Part shown: one piece after another, positions 22,669 through 33,766 of the stretch
Numbering within the stretch: position 1 is the first letter of the stretch
Layout: each line of letters opens with the position of its first letter
Assembly (NCBI GenBank): GCA_030770535.1
Contig: JASVEC010000158.1
Location: forward strand, 1-39,348
Origin: Batkoa obscura
Taxonomy: Eukaryota; Entomophthoromycota; Entomophthoromycetes; Entomophthorales; Batkoaceae
DNA length: 39,348 nucleotides
Reading direction: 5' to 3'
Position numbers and translations under genes: made by a program
The notes under the pieces: model-generated
What the model saw: only the letters and a program-made list of their open reading frames with translations
Databases searched by the model: none
What the model was told of the DNA's origin: nothing

Positions 22669-23094
22669 TTAGAGTTTTATAAAATAAGAGATTAAATTCA
22701 TTTGAGTTATATATAATAAATAGTAAGTTTTTCCTTAGTTTGATTTATTTAAGAGTTAAACAATTTTTCAATGAGGTGGCTAAAGTGGTGTAATCGTTTA
22801 AAATGCTACTTTAAGTGATTTTAGGAATAAGGAATAAGTTAAATGGTATATCGATCATAATTAAAGCAATGCTAGTTTTTATTTTGTATGCTATAGTATA
22901 TAAAAACATAATTTTATTTGAACTTTTATTGAACACTAACAACCATAGCAATTCTATCTATAATCCCAAATATGAAAATTAGATGTATTCTAATTTTAAA
23001 CACATCTTATTTATTTTATTATAATAGATCATCCTTAAAAACCAAATCTTAGTGAAAAAAATAAAGTACCAATTGATAAAGCTTTATCCTCCAC
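22669..23094. other. Convergent intergenic region
   Basis: 425 bases between the SAPS gene and the 3' end of NPRL3. TGGCTAAAGTGGT at 22777-22789 resembles a tRNA A box, but no B box or clover-leaf follows. Nothing else is seen. Confidence 0.5.
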
Positions 23095-25242
23095 TCATTC
23101 AAATATAGAATTGATTTCCATCATCGGATCACTATAATGTAGTACCGCAATAATATCTCCACGATATTTGTTTAAAATTAAGATAAGGTCCTTCTTGCTA
23201 ATATTTTCATAATAAGCAATCTCATCCAGATGATATTGTCCATTAAAATACTTAACTAACCTGAAAAATATAAATATACTCATACATATTCATGAATCTA
23301 ATTTTTCCTTACCTTAAAAAAATATGTGTAAGCTCTGACACCTGAGAACTGGCCACCTCTTTGATCCACTCTTTTTCTGCTTCTGTGGCGTGTGCTGGGT
23401 TCGAAATAAGAGCAATTGAAGACGGTATGTATCCATTCTCTTGTGATAATTCGCCAGGCTGGTGTGGCAGCCCTTCCCAATTAACACCTACTCGATCTAT
23501 CTCATGGCTGCTGTAACCGAGTTTGATATGTCTAGGTATTACTAGATAGATATAATGATTTAGCTGTACTGCTGCGTCTTTCCTTAACAAAAAGATGATA
23601 GCCTCTAAATACTGCGCCCTTAGTTCTCTGTCTTTGCTTACTAAAGCGTATTGGTTGGCAGTTGATAAAAAGGACAATAAGTCAGCTAATGGTATATTTG
23701 GGAAATACTGTTTGAATTCTGCAACCAAGTCTTCATAGCTATTAATAGATAAGAAACGATTTTAGCTAAAAATCAATTTTTGTAGTGTTACCTAAAATCA
23801 TTAAGGAATTTCGGTGACAGTGTATAAATATTTTTTGGTGATATCACATCTATAAGCTTTGCTTTTTTCCAATAGATCAAGTGACTAGCTAAACGGATCA
23901 TATGACTCATGGAACAGTCCAATTGTGGAAGCAGATCAGACAAACTATATAATTAAGCTTTATTTTCATTGGACTATCTCTATTAAAAAGCTACCTTTTA
24001 GTTGGGGTTAATACATGAATAAGCTTAATGATTTTAGGAGAAGCGTCAGGTGGGAGTGCTTTTAAAATATCTTCCGGGGTATCCAAAAGGAGTAATGTGT
24101 GATATGGTCGAATGACTGGCAGTTTTAGTCGACCACTTGAAAAGTCCTAGTCTTATTAGTAATTACTGGTGAATTGAAATAAATTAATTACCCTTTCTAT
24201 TGAAGAGCTATATAGTCCACCTGGGTACTTGTAATTACCAGAAGACTCATCTTGCCTTATATGCTGTGTAAGAAAATCTAGTCTCTGGGGAGGAATTTGT
24301 AGAGAAAGATGAATGTAATTATTAACAGCTAGTTGAGCAATTTTTCCTTGGCATATACTCGAGTATAAGCATGCGATATCTTTTGCTAATGGACTAGAGT
24401 TTAATATATTGTTCATCAACTCATCTCTGGACTGACCTTTTAAATAAATGCTAATAGTTAAAAAATAATATTTAAAGTGATACTCAAAACTCACCTTTTG
24501 AAATAGCCTCATCAGTCAAAGATAAAATCATTTCAACATTTTGCCTTAAATAATCACACCTTTTCTGTTCATAGATCAAAGCTGTGTTATATGTAGTGAT
24601 CACATTGTTATAAAGTGAGTCTTCAAAATTTTGATATGAGTTATAGACGCTATTACTGGAATTTTTAACCACATAAACCATATGAAATAAAGTAATTTGA
24701 GAATAGTTACTTGAGTCTGTACGTATCAATGTTCTATATGGCTCTTGGACGGTATTTTCTTCACCAGCAGGTATAAACTGCTTTGAATCCTTACTTTGGT
24801 TCTTTTTGTTATTTTTATTCTCCAATAGTGTGGGTAGTCCTATAAAACACAAGTCTTGAATTGTGAGTTGAAACCTCTTATTACATAGTCCTGACTTTGG
24901 TGAAAAGACGTTCGCTATTAAACTTGGATCAAAGCCTAGTACAGTGTCATATAGCTGTAACTTACGGTCAATAATCCCACGGGGATCGTTATCTAAATCA
25001 TTTTCTAGGGTATCGGGTAAGGATTCTTTATCAAAGAAAGTGTCTGTAGACTTATTACGGTTATGGTTAGATAAGTCAAGATTGTTTTCTGGTTTGAGAT
25101 CAGATGAGTGGAATGTTTCTACATGTTGTACTGAGTTTGGGTTTGGAGTCTCCGTTTTAGAAATACTGTTCGGATATTGAAGTACAAAATGATGCCCTCG
25201 ACTTGAGTTGACCACTAAAATTATGGCTTGTAAAGTGTTCAT
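23095..25242 (-). CDS. NPR3: NPRL3/Npr3, GATOR1/SEACIT subunit
   Basis: Subunit of the GATOR1 (SEACIT) complex that inhibits TORC1 when amino acids are scarce, acting at the vacuole/lysosome. Exons in transcript order: 25242-24495, 24436-24192, 24146-23995, 23944-23792, 23738-23313 and 23260-23095, in frame to 629 aa. The N-terminal longin-like part opens MNTLQAIILVVNSSRGHHFV and has VLGFDPSLIANVFSP and CNKRFQLTIQDLCFIGLP. The middle reads TLFHMVYVVKNSS and YEQKRCDYLRQNVEMILSL. Later blocks are IRPYHTLLLLDTPEDILKAL and MIRLASHLIYWKKAKLIDVI, closing with LVKYFNGQYHLDEIAYYENI, which matches the family C-terminus. The gene is divergent from a small unknown gene with only 99 bases between start codons, so they probably share a promoter. 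Confidence 0.92.
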
Positions 25243-25341
25243 TTTTTAAAAAATACAACTTAAGAAGTTGAATTTTCAGCTTTTGCAAATATAAAATTTT
25301 AATAAAAACATTTGTTTAAAAGATAATAATAATATTAATAA

Positions 25342-25601
25342 ATGATCAATAGTATCCTTGAATCAGTGATCCAGACTTTGATTCAAACTCTCAAAGCCAA
25401 TGATAATCAATTAAATAAAAAAGTTAAGGTAGATTGCTTTTATTAAATTTAATAATTATCTAATTCCAGTAGGAAGTATCAGAAGCCGTTGTATTGGCTG
25501 ATAGAGCTGTTAAAAAGCTAATTGACTACACTCCCATGATTGATTTTGAGGTCATATCAACACAACTGTCTCCAAATCCTATCCCATTAGAAGATGAATA
25601 A
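25342..25601 (+). CDS. Small helical protein of unknown function, 71 aa
   Basis: Two exons, 25342-25428 and 25473-25601, with a 44-nt intron, give a 71-aa protein. The splice needs the second AG of ccagtag, because the first would place TAG in frame. Residues 4-45 look like an amphipathic or coiled-coil helix (SILESVIQTLIQTLK, then EVSEAVVLADRAVKKL), followed by a short acidic tail ending PIPLEDE. There are no cysteines, signal peptide or membrane segment. I do not recognise the family; the size and helix suggest a small subunit of a larger complex, which is only a guess. Clean splicing, sense codons throughout, and the shared 99-base divergent promoter with NPRL3 support a real gene. Confidence 0.65.
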
Positions 25602-26066
25602 GTATAATCTCTTATTTTGGGAAATTAAGTTGGGTTATGTAAATTAATAAACTATAAATTAATGTCAGCACTCATCAAAACAGTCAAATTTATTTATTTA
25701 TTTGTATAACTATGATATAAGAAAGATTGATTGTAGTATGATTTAATAACAACTCACCTATTTTTGAGAAGCGGAACTATTTATCAAAGTAGTAAAACAC
25801 GGACGCTTAAAACATCTTTATTTATTTTTTAATAAAATTCCCAAACACATTGGATTTAGTATACTTTCATATTAAAAATACACCTTAAAGTATCGCTGTA
25901 TGTGTAAAACTACGTTATAATTTTATTTTTCTATATCTCCAAAGTATTTACTAAATTTGAGAATCACATAAATTATAACCAATCACCAAAACCAAATCAG
26001 TCCAATATAAATAGGAATTTACTAATCTAAACAAGTTTAACAAATATTCATTTATATTGTAAAGGA
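25602..26066. other. Intergenic, EXO1 promoter side
   Basis: 465 AT-rich bases without a gene. The EXO1 promoter should lie here, with CCAAT at 25979-25983. Confidence 0.5.
25979..25983 (+). promoter_or_regulatory. CCAAT box upstream of EXO1
   Basis: CCAAT in the forward direction (ACCAATCAC context), 88 bases before the ATG at 26067. It fits the spacing seen before four other genes. Confidence 0.4.
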
Positions 26067-28329
26067 ATGGGAATAAACGACTTAATACCACTGTTAAAGC
26101 CAATACAAAAGCCCATTAGCCTCGACAAATACCGTGGCAAAGTGGTTGGAGTGGACGGATATATCTGGCTATACAAGGCCGTATTTAGCTGTGCTTATGA
26201 GATGGGACTCGGTTATCGCTCACCAAAATTCGACAGTTATCTTAGCAAGTTATTGGATATGTTCGATCACTTTGGTGTGTCCCCTTACTTTGTATTTGAC
26301 GGCAGTGATTTGCCTGCTAAAAAATGTACTAATAATAAACGTGATGAAACTCGATGGGATAACATACATAAAGCCAAAAAGTTTCATGAAGAAGGCAACC
26401 GTACAGAAGCCGAAAATTATTTCAGGAAGTGCATTATTATTTCTCAGGAAGTTGCAATGGGTTTTATTTACATACTAAGGGAAAGGAAAGTCAAATATAT
26501 GGTAGCGCCTTTTGAAGCTGATGCACAGTTAGCTTATTTGGCTAAAACAAATCAGGTAGATGCTGTGATCTCAGAGGATTCTGATCTTTTGGTTTATGAA
26601 TGCCCAACAGTAGATTTTATACTAATTCTAATGATAAAGATTTTAATAATATTCTTAGGTTATATATAAGCTAAACTTACAGGGTGAAGGTATTGAAATT
26701 AACTATAAAGATATTCCAACCGTGCCAATTTTGGGAAAACAATATTCTGACCCAAAAAAATTTAGGCACTTATGTATATTAGCAGGCTGTGATTATTTAC
26801 CAAATATTCGAGGGATAGGCCTTAAAAAAGCAATCCGTTACTTGAAGGATAGTAAAACCTACTTAAATGCAATTAATGGGATCCGACTTAGTGAAAAATT
26901 TGAAGTGCCCCATAATTATGAAAAAGAATTTTATAGGGCTGATCTAACTTTTCAATATCAAAGAGTATTTGATCCACGTACCAATGAAATGGTACATGTA
27001 AACGAACCACCATTAGGTTTTCCAGTTGATAAGTTAGCCTTCCTTGGGCCTAGGATCGATGGTACTCCGATAGTGAATGCGGTTATTACTGGTGTAATGC
27101 GTCCAGACAATTTGGCCGTAATTCATAAAATAATTAGGCCAGAAATGCCTAATGTACCTATTCCTCCCTTTATTGCTCAAATTAAGCCAAGGCCTGAACC
27201 TATAATAATTAATAATACTAATAGTAACGAAAAAGTTCAACAAAATGGATCAATCAAGGGACCACTAGATGAGAACAATAACAACACAATAATAAATGGT
27301 AGCTTAAATAAGCAGCAATCAAGTAGTAAAGCCAATATTTCAGTACATCCGGTTATCCAATCAAGTCCTGAAAAGAGAAAACAAGAGCAAGAGCATGCTA
27401 AAAGGATCAACAATTCAATTGTAGAAAAGGCAAAGGAAAGTATAACTAGTGGAGTGCCCATTTCTGGTCTTGAATATAAATCAGTTAAAGATATCCCGCC
27501 CCGTGTTATGAGCCAGGTTGCACTGAGACAAAGGGTAGCAGAAGCTGAAAAGTTACGAGAGGAGCAGGATAGGCAAAGGGCTATTCAAATTAATATTCGT
27601 CGAAAGGAACTTCTTGCAATGAGTAATGAAGGAAAAAAGATAACTTCTAATGACATACAACCAAACGGTAATAATAAAAAGATTATGCAAAATATGGTTA
27701 TGGCCCCTCTAGTTGGTGAAAACTCAAGTGCCTTGTCATCTAATAAAGTACAGCCAAATGGTACTTATATATCTGATTTACCATCACATTTGGTTCGAGT
27801 GCCTCCAATGGACGTAAAGACAGTTTTATCATCAAATAATAAAGAGGTAATAAGTCAAATTATCGCTAATAGTGTACCAAGAATTAGAGTTGAAGACCTT
27901 CCTGCTACTACAAATTCAAAAACATCGACAACTAATAAGCAACAATCAAATGGGATCGATTTAAGTATTATATCCCAAAATAAGCCTAGAGCTATTTTAG
28001 CTACTACAGATTTGAATATAGCACCTAATAAACAACAGCTAAGGGACGATCCTCAAAATGTTACCCCATCAAAGAAAAAAGTTGTTACAATTACGAATGA
28101 GAACCTCAATATCCTTCTACAACCAGCAACTAAGGAACAGATAAGAGAAGCTAACGCAAGATTCTATGGTAGAGAAATAAAAAGAAATTACTCTACTGCT
28201 ACAGAATCGAGAGATGAGTCTATTGATAACAATGAAGAAGAAAAGGCGAAGGATAACCCAGGTGAAAATAAAGAGGAAGAGATTACACCAACGCGTTGGA
28301 AAAGAGTCAGAGTTGATAGATGGATTTAA
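26067..28329 (+). CDS. EXO1: Exonuclease 1 (FEN1/XPG family nuclease)
   Basis: 5'-3' exonuclease and flap nuclease of mismatch repair and double-strand break resection. Two exons, 26067-26609 and 26659-28329, give about 737 aa. Start MGINDLIPLLKPI is typical of EXO1, whose Gly2 becomes the N-terminus. Metal and catalytic residues are present at the expected places: D30 (GVDGYIW), D78 (VFDGSDLPAKK), K85 and R92, E150 and D152 (FEADAQL), D171 and D173 (SEDSDLL), and D226 (GCDYLPNIRGIGLKKA, which also forms the helix-two-turn-helix). The intron falls right after ECPT. The last ~370 residues are disordered, Asn/Ser/Gln rich, and end RWKRVRVDRWI. That tail probably holds partner-binding sites, but I recognise no specific motif. 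Confidence 0.95.
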
Positions 28330-29714
28330 GTTATAATGATTAATATTACAATTGTTTTTTGGGTGCTAAAATCAGTCACTTCTATTGGGAGATTATATGT
28401 AGATTTGTCTAAAAGTTTAAATTTTGGTTAATAGAAAGTAATATTTGAATATGTAATAATTTCGATGAGCAGTTTTATATGTAACAGTTTAAAGTGTAAT
28501 CATTTTTTTGATAACAGTTTATGAATCTATGTGTTTAAATCATAACACCATTACTTAGAAAGCGAAATTTGACTTAGTTTAGAGTTGATGACATAACTTC
28601 GTATTGTTTTATTGAGCATTTTAGATATTTGATTTAGCGTTACTTGTTATAAAAAGGAGAAACAGAAACTAAGTTTAAATGTTGAGAATTAAATATAGTT
28701 TTAAAAAAATGATAGAATAACTATTTTTCCAATCTTTTATATTAGTTTTTATTGTTGTTTTAATACAGTGATCTTAAATAATTATTCTTTAAATGAAATA
28801 CTGTCAAATACACTTAATTTTAAATGTCTAATTTAACTCTATTCTGTAGATTTAGCTATTTGAAATAGCGTTTTAAGTAGAATTTATTCAAATTATTTTA
28901 AAAGTGATTCATAAACTTTTTTTAAATAAATAAAAATAAAATAATCAAAGACAATTAAAAATTTTAAACGCCTCTAGGATTCATGAAGTAAACAAATCCA
29001 TTTGTATATTTATCTAGTTTTAACTTTGAATAATTATATTATTGTTGTATTTTATAGTGTTAAAACAGCGTGGAATAAAGGATTGTTATATTACATAAAT
29101 AGTGATTTTTCTTAACATTGACCAAATCATTATAAAAACCAAAAAAATAAGTAGCTTTATAAAGAGTGCCTAAAGTGATATAAATACCATCTTATCTTAT
29201 CTTATCATGCCTATATATAATCATTTAAATGACCCTTAACACTATAAATTCTGATATTATAAAAAATATATAGTTATTTATCCCTTGGAATTATCTAATG
29301 ATATCCCTAAACCCCAAAAGCTATAGTAAATGAAGTGGTTGATTAATAGCCAATGATATGCTTAAGATAACAACATTACACTCAAAAAAGCGATTACCAT
29401 TGGTTACTAATAATTGTATTCCCCGAAATTTGTTTATTCCTGACTTCTGTTCAGATTTTCAAGTTTTAGCGTGGGAAAATTGAAGTATTAATTACACCAA
29501 TAGTAATACACAAGTTGGAGATTTTACAATCATTTATTGGTTTAGAATTTAGAATTTCGATAACAACTCCCAAGCAAGGATTTTATAAATAAATTTATTA
29601 ATAAAATGAGTTAGTTACCTCTCTTTGATCATTATATCCGAGAAACTATGTAAGCTATATGCCTAGCTTTGTTATATATAATACTAACTCTCATTTTTAC
29701 TCTTTATAGTAACC
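28330..29714. other. Intergenic, NAP1 promoter side
   Basis: About 1.4 kb of AT-rich sequence without a gene. It contains a 15-bp palindrome GCTATTTGAAATAGC (28855-28869), a short TTATC tandem near 29190-29206, and CCAAT-type sites at 29350-29354, 29399-29403 and 29496-29500, about 215-365 bases upstream of the NAP1 start. The greater distance could reflect an intron in the 5' UTR. Confidence 0.5.
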
Positions 29715-31133
29715 ATGTCCGCTGAACTTGGTAAGTTTATTAATCTATTTATATAATATATTCTTATTTTAATGATATAGAAAATAAATTTGGTTCCATT
29801 CCACAAGTTGAAGATCAGTCATTTTATGACACTTTACCAGAAACTATTGCTAAACGTGTCTATGGATTAAAATCCCTCCAAGTAAATATTTATTTAGTTA
29901 TCCTTTGATTGTTTTAAGCTTAACTATTAGGCTGAACAACATGCTCTTGAAAAAAAATTTCATGAAGAAACTATGGCTTTAGAAAAGAAATATTATAGTC
30001 TTTATAAACCTATTTTAGATAAACGCTCTGAAATCATTAATGGAAAAACTGAACCAAGTGAAGAACAAATCGCTACTGGTAAAGAAATTGCTAACCAAGA
30101 TGAAGAAGTAAGCTAACTTTTGCTATTGATTCATTTATATTTATATTATACTCTAGGGCATTACCAGAAAAGGTCCAAAGCCAGACATCAAACAATATGA
30201 AGGTAGAATTGCTTAAAGTAATTTTGTTATGATATTAATATCGTTTAGGTGTACCTGAATTTTGGTTAATGGTTTTCAAGAATAACATTTCTTTGGCTGA
30301 AATCATCACTGAACGTGATGAAGACGCTTTAGTTCATCTTCAAGATGTTCAAATTGAATATCTTGAAGAAGGTCTTGGTTATACCATCCACTTCTTATTC
30401 AACTCAAATGAATATTTCACCAATGAAAAATTAAGCAAATCTTATTACTTCAAGATTCAAGAACCATCTGGTACCCTTGGACTTGACCACTCTGTTGGTA
30501 GTGAAATTGAATGGAAAGAGGGTAAAAACCTTACTGTGATCACTAAATCTCGTAAACAACGTAACAAGGACACCAACCAAACTCGTATCATTAAGAATAC
30601 AGAACCAACCGATTCTTTCTTTAATTTCTTCACTTCTAAAGCTTTGCCAACTGAAGAGAATATGGATGAAATTGATGAAGAAGACTTTGAAAATTATGGA
30701 GAAATTATCGATGAAGATTTCCAGCTTGGAGAAGAAATTAAAGAAAAAATTGTTCCTCATGCCATCGATTGGTACACTGGCAAGGCTCTTGAGTATGAAG
30801 GCTTTGACTTTGATGCTGAAGAAGTAAGTATTATTCATCAATTGAAAAGTAGATATTAATTATTTCATCTTTAGTATGAACAAGACTACGAACAAGGAAG
30901 TTCCGATGAAGAAGATCAAGTTGAAGAATTAGATGACGAAACTGTAAGTAATTGATAGATAAATAGTATAAATTTTTAGTAGTATAATGCTCATAAACAA
31001 TAATTGATTTTAGGCTTAAATGTCACCAAAAAAAATTGATATACAAATAAATAAAGTGCAATTTTTATTTACAAATTTATTTTATTAGATTGAACCAAAA
31101 GGCGAAGAACAACCAGAATGTAAACAGCAATAA
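29715..31133 (+). CDS. NAP1: Nucleosome assembly protein 1, with C-terminal CaaX box
   Basis: Histone H2A-H2B chaperone that shuttles between cytoplasm and nucleus. Exons: 29715-29730, 29781-29881, 29931-30107, 30157-30202, 30249-30823, 30875-30943 and 31089-31133, 342 aa. The first coding exon is only 16 nt. The dimerisation helix (AKRVYGLKSLQAEQHALEKK), FHEETMALEKKYYSLYKPIL, GVPEFWLMVFKNN, and the earmuff block SFFNFFTSKALP are all typical. An acidic tail follows (EEDQVEELDDET). The protein ends in PECKQQ; the same CKQQ ending is known in animal NAP1L1, where it is a prenylation (CaaX) signal, and it is lost in the yeast protein. The final intron is 145 nt and contains another acceptor that would remove the CaaX box. 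Gene-wide codon usage is richer in preferred codons, fitting high expression. Confidence 0.95.
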
Positions 31134-31324
31134 TCCTTTTTTTTGGCTTCCAACCTTTTTCATTTAATATATTAAATTACTTTAATTTTATGATTTTTTA
31201 TTTGTTTTTAAATATTCAAAAATACCATTAAATTTAATTAGTAAACCATAACGCTTTAAATGATATCCAACAAATCTACATTTTATAATTTGTTATATAA
31301 AATTCGATATTTGATATAGCTTTA

Positions 31325-33064
31325 TCATTTATTAGAATTAGTAATAGCTTCAATACACCCAATAAGACTTAAATTGAATAAACTATGATTACTATAAACC
31401 AAAGTAGAAGTTAAACTGTGATAAATATTAAATCCTTTACAAATATACTGCTTAGACACTCCGCATGAAATTTTTTTATGATATCTTATTAGAAAAGTTA
31501 AACACTGCGCTAAATTAGTGAACCCATAAAACACTAGATATTGTTTTGGTAATAAAGATAATAACTCAATACACAATTGACATTGTTTAATAGCTTCTTG
31601 AGTCGTCTTATTACTTGGTCTATCACGAGTGTAAAGTAACTCATAATTCATTCCTTTTAAAGGTTGTTGAAAAAAGTATAATGATAAAATATAATATTGA
31701 TGAAAATGATAAAGTACTTGCACAATTACCTTTAAATACATTAAATGTTTATAGATGGATACACTACTACTATTTTGTTGTAGTGATGTTAACTTAAAAT
31801 AATAATTTAAACTTGTTTTTCGTAGCTGAATTTTAATTGTTGTACAATGTTGATTCAATTTATCACTACTAATATTTGTTGCTGCAAAATAACCTTTAAC
31901 TAAGCGAAGCGAAAATATAACACCAGATAATTCTGATAAATACTCGTTGAATAACATGATTATAGTGTCATGGATAGATGTATACTCTCCTCTAATTTTT
32001 GATGGGATTCGGATTTTATAAGGTGTCATAACAGGTACATCAGACCATAATGAGTTAAGCATAGCAACAAGATTTAATGTGTTGTACGTTAATATTCTTT
32101 CTCTAATTATCTTTTTTGGCAGATGCAAACTCTTATTATGTAACCCAATAATGGACGCCATACATTGCGCAACAACAAACAAATGGTTTCTATATAAGCT
32201 AGTCAAACTAAAATGAGGTAGATGAATAACAATAACAAGGATGGCCTGAACGGTATCCAAATTATGCTTTACATTGTTTATGCAAGATAACATTGTTTCT
32301 AGTTTCATGTTAATATTATATAGCGCTTCTTTAACCTTTTGATCTTGAGATAGCCATGATAAACCAGCAGCTATTATTGACCATTTTAATAAAGGGGATC
32401 TTTGATCGATACTAAACCTATTTTTATCAATAAAGTTAAATACTAAACAACAATTATCAAAGAAGGATTGAATACTTAAACTCATTAGTTTCGAATCGAT
32501 ATCCCACTCTACTTCCTTATAAGAAATAGCTTGATTCTTTTTGAATATGAATATCATAAACTTTTCCACTAAACTCAATAATAGTGACAAATCCAATCTT
32601 ATCTTAAGTGGTGAATGGTATTGTATCAAAGCCATCAAGTTTTGTAACGCTATTTTTCTTGAAAATACCTTTATAAAACGGATAACTTCGTTTTCGTTTT
32701 TTATCTCTTTGAACATTACTCCATTATTTATTATTATTCCGTTATTCACTACTCCATTGTTACTGGTCATTGCTTTATTATTTGGTATAGCTAAACTATT
32801 GGATGATCCTCTGCTATTAACTACTACATTATTATTCACTTTCCTCCATCTGATTTTTTTTTTCGAGTCTTTGTTACTTTTAACTACTTGGCTGTTTTTC
32901 AACTGCTGATAATTGACAAACTGATCTTTCGCTTTAGTTCTTCCAACTACTCGGTCGTTACACCACTCATGTTCCACGGTTAGGTTACCACCAGTATTAA
33001 CCAGTAATTGTTTACAAAATTGGCAAACTTTCTCTTTCTCTTTTTTATATTCTATAATCTTCAT
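31325..33064 (-). CDS. Fungal transcription factor, middle-homology-region type, atypical N-terminus
   Basis: A 579-aa single-exon protein. The C-terminal ~420 residues resemble the fungal-specific transcription factor domain (middle homology region) usually found with Zn2Cys6 fingers: LVFNFIDKNRFSIDQRSPLL, KWSIIAAGLSWL, NLDTVQAILVIVIHLPHF, VAQCMASIIGLHNKSLHLP, then SLWSDVPVMTPYKIRIP. The N-terminus lacks the six-cysteine cluster. It has C14-x2-C17-x14-H32-x2-C35 (VCQFCKQ ... EHEWCNDR), a possible CCHC zinc site, followed by basic runs (SKKKIRWRKVNNN) and an Asn/Val-rich linker. I infer a nuclear DNA-binding regulator. The target is unknown. The adjacent NAP1 gene converges on it with under 200 bases between stops. 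Confidence 0.7.
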   Translation of the reverse strand: MKIIEYKKEKEKVCQFCKQLLVNTGGNLTVEHEWCNDRVVGRTKAKDQFVNYQQLKNSQVVKSNKDSKKKIRWRKVNNNVVVNSRGSSNSLAIPNNKAMTSNNGVVNNGIIINNGVMFKEIKNENEVIRFIKVFSRKIALQNLMALIQYHSPLKIRLDLSLLLSLVEKFMIFIFKKNQAISYKEVEWDIDSKLMSLSIQSFFDNCCLVFNFIDKNRFSIDQRSPLLKWSIIAAGLSWLSQDQKVKEALYNINMKLETMLSCINNVKHNLDTVQAILVIVIHLPHFSLTSLYRNHLFVVAQCMASIIGLHNKSLHLPKKIIRERILTYNTLNLVAMLNSLWSDVPVMTPYKIRIPSKIRGEYTSIHDTIIMLFNEYLSELSGVIFSLRLVKGYFAATNISSDKLNQHCTTIKIQLRKTSLNYYFKLTSLQQNSSSVSIYKHLMYLKVIVQVLYHFHQYYILSLYFFQQPLKGMNYELLYTRDRPSNKTTQEAIKQCQLCIELLSLLPKQYLVFYGFTNLAQCLTFLIRYHKKISCGVSKQYICKGFNIYHSLTSTLVYSNHSLFNLSLIGCIEAITNSNK

Positions 33065-33348
33065 TCGATTTTAGGTTTTATTAAGTTAACTTGGTCAATA
33101 TAAACCAGGTTGTTTTTTGTTTTAACATTTTGTTTTCATACTGAGAATATAAATTATTCTTAGTGTATTAAAGCTGGTGGATAAAGTTTGATTAAGTCTA
33201 ATTTGTAAGTTAAACTGGATTTTGTTCCATTTCATATATTATTTGTTACTCTATTTTTTGCAATTGTTTTTAGTCATTTGGCCCCAATTAGAAGAGTGTT
33301 TTTTCAAATTTCATGCGAGTTTTAAACTCGCGCTTAAAAAGTGAGCAA

Positions 33349-33452
33349 AATATAATATGTATTTTAGTTTCATCACTTTTCCATTTTTAAGCATTATTTG
33401 AGCGGAAAAATTATTAGTAAAATTATTAAATCCAAAAATACATCCCCATATG
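33349..33452 (+). mobile_element. MITE, GGGGATGT-TIR family, copy 7
   Basis: About 104 bp; the left end is decayed (ATAATATGTATTTTAG) and the right end is intact (ATACATCCCCATATG). The core reads AAGCATTATTTGAGCGGAAA. Copy 8 lies 315 bases away in the opposite orientation. Confidence 0.75.
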
Positions 33453-33766
33453 TTTTCATTATTATGTAAGACATTGGTAAATAAAGCTAAGTGATAATTA
33501 TACAAACTTCTATCAAAGTTATCTTAGTTTGATCATTCACTCATTTCCATTCACTGTAATTCCCAGCTTATAGTGAAAATATATGGAAAAAGTTGTATTG
33601 AACTACAACCAAAAAATTATACTTTTATACAAAATAACACAATTTTGATCAAAAGGCTACTACTGATTTGATTAAACACAATGTAAGCATTTTCAATTCT
33701 GTAATTGTTGAGTTTAATCATGGCAATTTTTTATTTTCATATTCAACATTACAAAATTGAAAATAC

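Noticed and set aside
22777-22840. Possible tRNA: TGGCTAAAGTGGT matches an A box
   Set aside because: No GGTTCGAATCC-like B box and no acceptor or anticodon stems follow; at most a decayed tRNA or SINE head.
25352-25359. GTATCCTT, a U12-type GT-AG donor, near the start of the small gene
   Set aside because: It lies in an exon that reads on in frame to an ordinary GT-AG intron, and there is no matching branch site with acceptor.
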